A stretch of DNA of 7,542 nucleotides, taken from Actinomycetes bacterium. GTDB lineage: Bacteria > Actinomycetota > Thermoleophilia > Gaiellales > Gaiellaceae. Where the stretch lies: assembly GCA_025350775.1 (NCBI GenBank), contig JANXXF010000239.1, forward strand, positions 1 to 7,542, written 5' to 3'. A program made the position numbers and the translations under genes. The notes beneath the pieces were generated by a model that was not told the origin of the DNA, made no database searches, and worked only from the letters and a program-made list of their open reading frames with translations. Shown here piece after piece: positions 6,261-7,542 of the stretch. The stretch's first letter is position 1; every line of letters starts with the position of its first letter.

Positions 6261-7343
6261 ATGGTGGCCGTTCCGTTTCGTATCGGCGTCATGCAGCTCA
6301 CGATGGAGCCGCTCGACGAGATGCTCGCGTCGGCCAGGGCGATGGACGAGGCCGGCATGGACACGGTCTGGCTGGCCGAGGCCTATCCGTGGTGGCGCAA
6401 GCACCAGATGGAGGCGCGCAGCTCCACCGTCGTCTCGGCGCTGATGGCCCGCGAGACGAAGAACCTGACGATCGCCTGGGGCATCATCTCGCCGTACACA
6501 CGGCATCCCGTCCAGGTCGCGATGGACGCACGCGTCGTGCAGGAGGCGGCCGGCCCCGGGCGCTTCATCATCGGCTTCGGCACCTCGAAGATCTTCCTCA
6601 ACAACACGAAGCAGGGCGGCCCGCCCAAGGTGACGCGGCCGCTCGGCCACATGCGCGACTCGATCGAGATCGTCCGCGGCATCCTCGGCGGCGAGCGCTT
6701 CGAGTACGACGGCAAGGTCTTCTCGGCGGACATCCCGGCGCTGTCGCCGGAGGCGCATGTCCCGCGCTGGGAGGTGCCGGTCTACGTCGCAGGCACCGCC
6801 CCGCTGATGCAGCAGATCGGCGGCGAGCTCGGCGACGGCCTGCTGACCCCGTCGATCACCACGCCCGACTACGTCCGCTACACCGCCGGCAACATTGCCC
6901 TGGGCGCTGCCACGGCGGGCCGCGACCCGGGCGAGGTCGATCTGGGCTGCACGATCCTCGCCTCGATCCACGCCACCGACCGCGCCGCCGGCCGCGACGG
7001 GGCGCGCGAGATCGGTGGCATGTACCTCGCCAACAAGGTGCAGAACATCCAGGGCTCGGCCGACGTGCTGCTCGACTGCGCCGGCATCGACCCGGAGGAG
7101 ATCCGCCCGGTCGCCGAGGCGATGGAGCAGGGCGGGCGGCTGGCGGCGAAGGCCAAGGTGACCGACGCGCTGCTCGACAAGTGCAAGCCGATCGCCGGCA
7201 CCCCGCGCGACTGCATCGAGGCGATCGAGGAGTACCGCGACGCCGGCTGCACCCACATCATGCTGGAGCTGTGGGGCGAGCACCGCCTCGAGCAGATCCG
7301 CCTGTTCGGCGAGCAGGTCCTACCGCACTTCCGCAACCGATGA
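6261..7343 (+). CDS. LLM class flavin/F420-dependent oxidoreductase
   Basis: A 360-residue protein of the bacterial luciferase-like TIM-barrel family, within the usual 330-370 range. Strand 1 is FRIGVMQLTMEPLDEMLASA, followed by the DEAGMDTVWLAE segment (29-40). The family's P-x-x-R-H-P region is ISPYTRHPVQVAMDA (76-90), then GPGRFIIGFGTS (98-109). The late-barrel block VPVYVAGTAPLMQQIGGELGDGLL spans 172-195. The layout resembles F420-dependent methylenetetrahydromethanopterin reductase-like members more than classic luciferase, but whether the cofactor is F420 or FMN cannot be settled by eye. Members reduce or mono-oxygenate diverse substrates, some opening N-heterocyclic rings. No signal peptide is seen. 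The start is ATG 6261 or GTG 6264. Its stop overlaps the M20 gene start (ATGA), so the two are translationally coupled. The shared palindrome suggests the pair is co-regulated with the Mo hydroxylase. Confidence 0.9.
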   Translation: MVAVPFRIGVMQLTMEPLDEMLASARAMDEAGMDTVWLAEAYPWWRKHQMEARSSTVVSALMARETKNLTIAWGIISPYTRHPVQVAMDARVVQEAAGPGRFIIGFGTSKIFLNNTKQGGPPKVTRPLGHMRDSIEIVRGILGGERFEYDGKVFSADIPALSPEAHVPRWEVPVYVAGTAPLMQQIGGELGDGLLTPSITTPDYVRYTAGNIALGAATAGRDPGEVDLGCTILASIHATDRAAGRDGAREIGGMYLANKVQNIQGSADVLLDCAGIDPEEIRPVAEAMEQGGRLAAKAKVTDALLDKCKPIAGTPRDCIEAIEEYRDAGCTHIMLELWGEHRLEQIRLFGEQVLPHFRNR

Positions 7344-7542
7344 CACTCCCCACGATCGCTGTCAACCGCGACCGGCTGGTCGAGACGGCCGGCCGGATGA
7401 TCGACGTCCACAGCTTCACCGGCAACGAGCAGGGCATGGCCGAGCTGATGGCTGAGCTCCTGCGCGATCGCGGCCTGCACGTCCAGTGGCAGCAGGTGGA
7501 GGACGGCCGGGCGAACGCGCTCGGCACGTGGGCGGGCGCGGG
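7340..7542 (+). CDS. M20 family metallohydrolase (ArgE/DapE/deacetylase-like), N-terminal part
   Basis: The open frame starts at ATG 7340, overlapping the LLM stop as ATGA, and runs to the window end without a stop, giving 67 codons. The segment IDVHSFTGNEQGMAELMAEL, the following LLRDRGL, and the later NALGTWAG form the typical N-terminal helix and first strands of M20 peptidases, where S-x-T/S-G-x-E precedes the metal-binding core. The metal ligands (an H-x-D motif and the catalytic Glu) would lie just beyond the window, so activity cannot be judged. M20 members are zinc or cobalt hydrolases that cleave amide bonds such as N-acyl amino acids, N-acyl diamines and N-carbamoyl compounds. The substrate is unknown; the coupled LLM gene suggests it acts on that enzyme's product. 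No SD is seen, consistent with translation coupled to the LLM gene. Confidence 0.85.
   Translation, partial: MTLPTIAVNRDRLVETAGRMIDVHSFTGNEQGMAELMAELLRDRGLHVQWQQVEDGRANALGTWAGA

Noticed and set aside
1..7542. Insertion sequences, tRNA/rRNA genes, CRISPR arrays, attachment sites
   Set aside because: No transposase or integrase, no terminal inverted repeats with flanking duplications, no regularly spaced repeats and no tRNA-like cloverleaf were seen. Composition is even across the window, with no sign of recent insertion.

Overview
The window comes from a very GC-rich genome (roughly 70% G+C by eye, with G/C at almost every third codon position). Several features suggest an actinobacterium: a luciferase-like (LLM) oxidoreductase of a type that often uses F420, genes without a Shine-Dalgarno (SD) sequence that begin just after a TANNNT-like -10 box, and a coxM-coxS-coxL-coxG cluster. 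The sequence alone does not fix the genus. There are no RNA genes, insertion sequences, phage genes or CRISPR arrays.

Layout. Positions 1-162 hold no convincing gene. A PYROXD2/phytoene-dehydrogenase-like FAD oxidoreductase lies on the minus strand (163-1800). A 61-bp divergent promoter region (1801-1861) separates it from a rightward operon. That operon encodes a three-subunit molybdenum hydroxylase: FAD subunit (1862-2716), 2Fe-2S subunit (2713-3210) and molybdopterin subunit (3207-5663). It ends with a CoxG/SRPBCC protein (5660-6190). Each junction in this operon is a 4-nt ATGA or GTGA overlap. A 70-bp gap follows, then a second coupled pair: an LLM flavin/F420-dependent oxidoreductase (6261-7343) and the start of an M20 family metallohydrolase (from 7340, cut by the window end).

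How the genes may work together. Electrons from substrate hydroxylation at the Mo centre would pass through the 2Fe-2S clusters to FAD, with CoxG linking the enzyme to a membrane acceptor. The large subunit has the catalytic Glu of the family but lacks the Cys of true CO dehydrogenase (form I). Its active-site loop reads NRGYSR, which also differs from the usual form II YRGAGR, so the substrate is unknown and is probably an organic compound rather than CO. With the LLM oxidoreductase and M20 hydrolase, an inferred scheme is ring hydroxylation, oxidative opening, then hydrolysis of a heterocycle or similar compound.

The most interesting non-coding signal is a near-identical palindrome, core TGACATGTCA, present once in the divergent promoter region and once in front of the LLM gene (13 of 14 bases identical). 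It would tie all three transcription units to one regulator.
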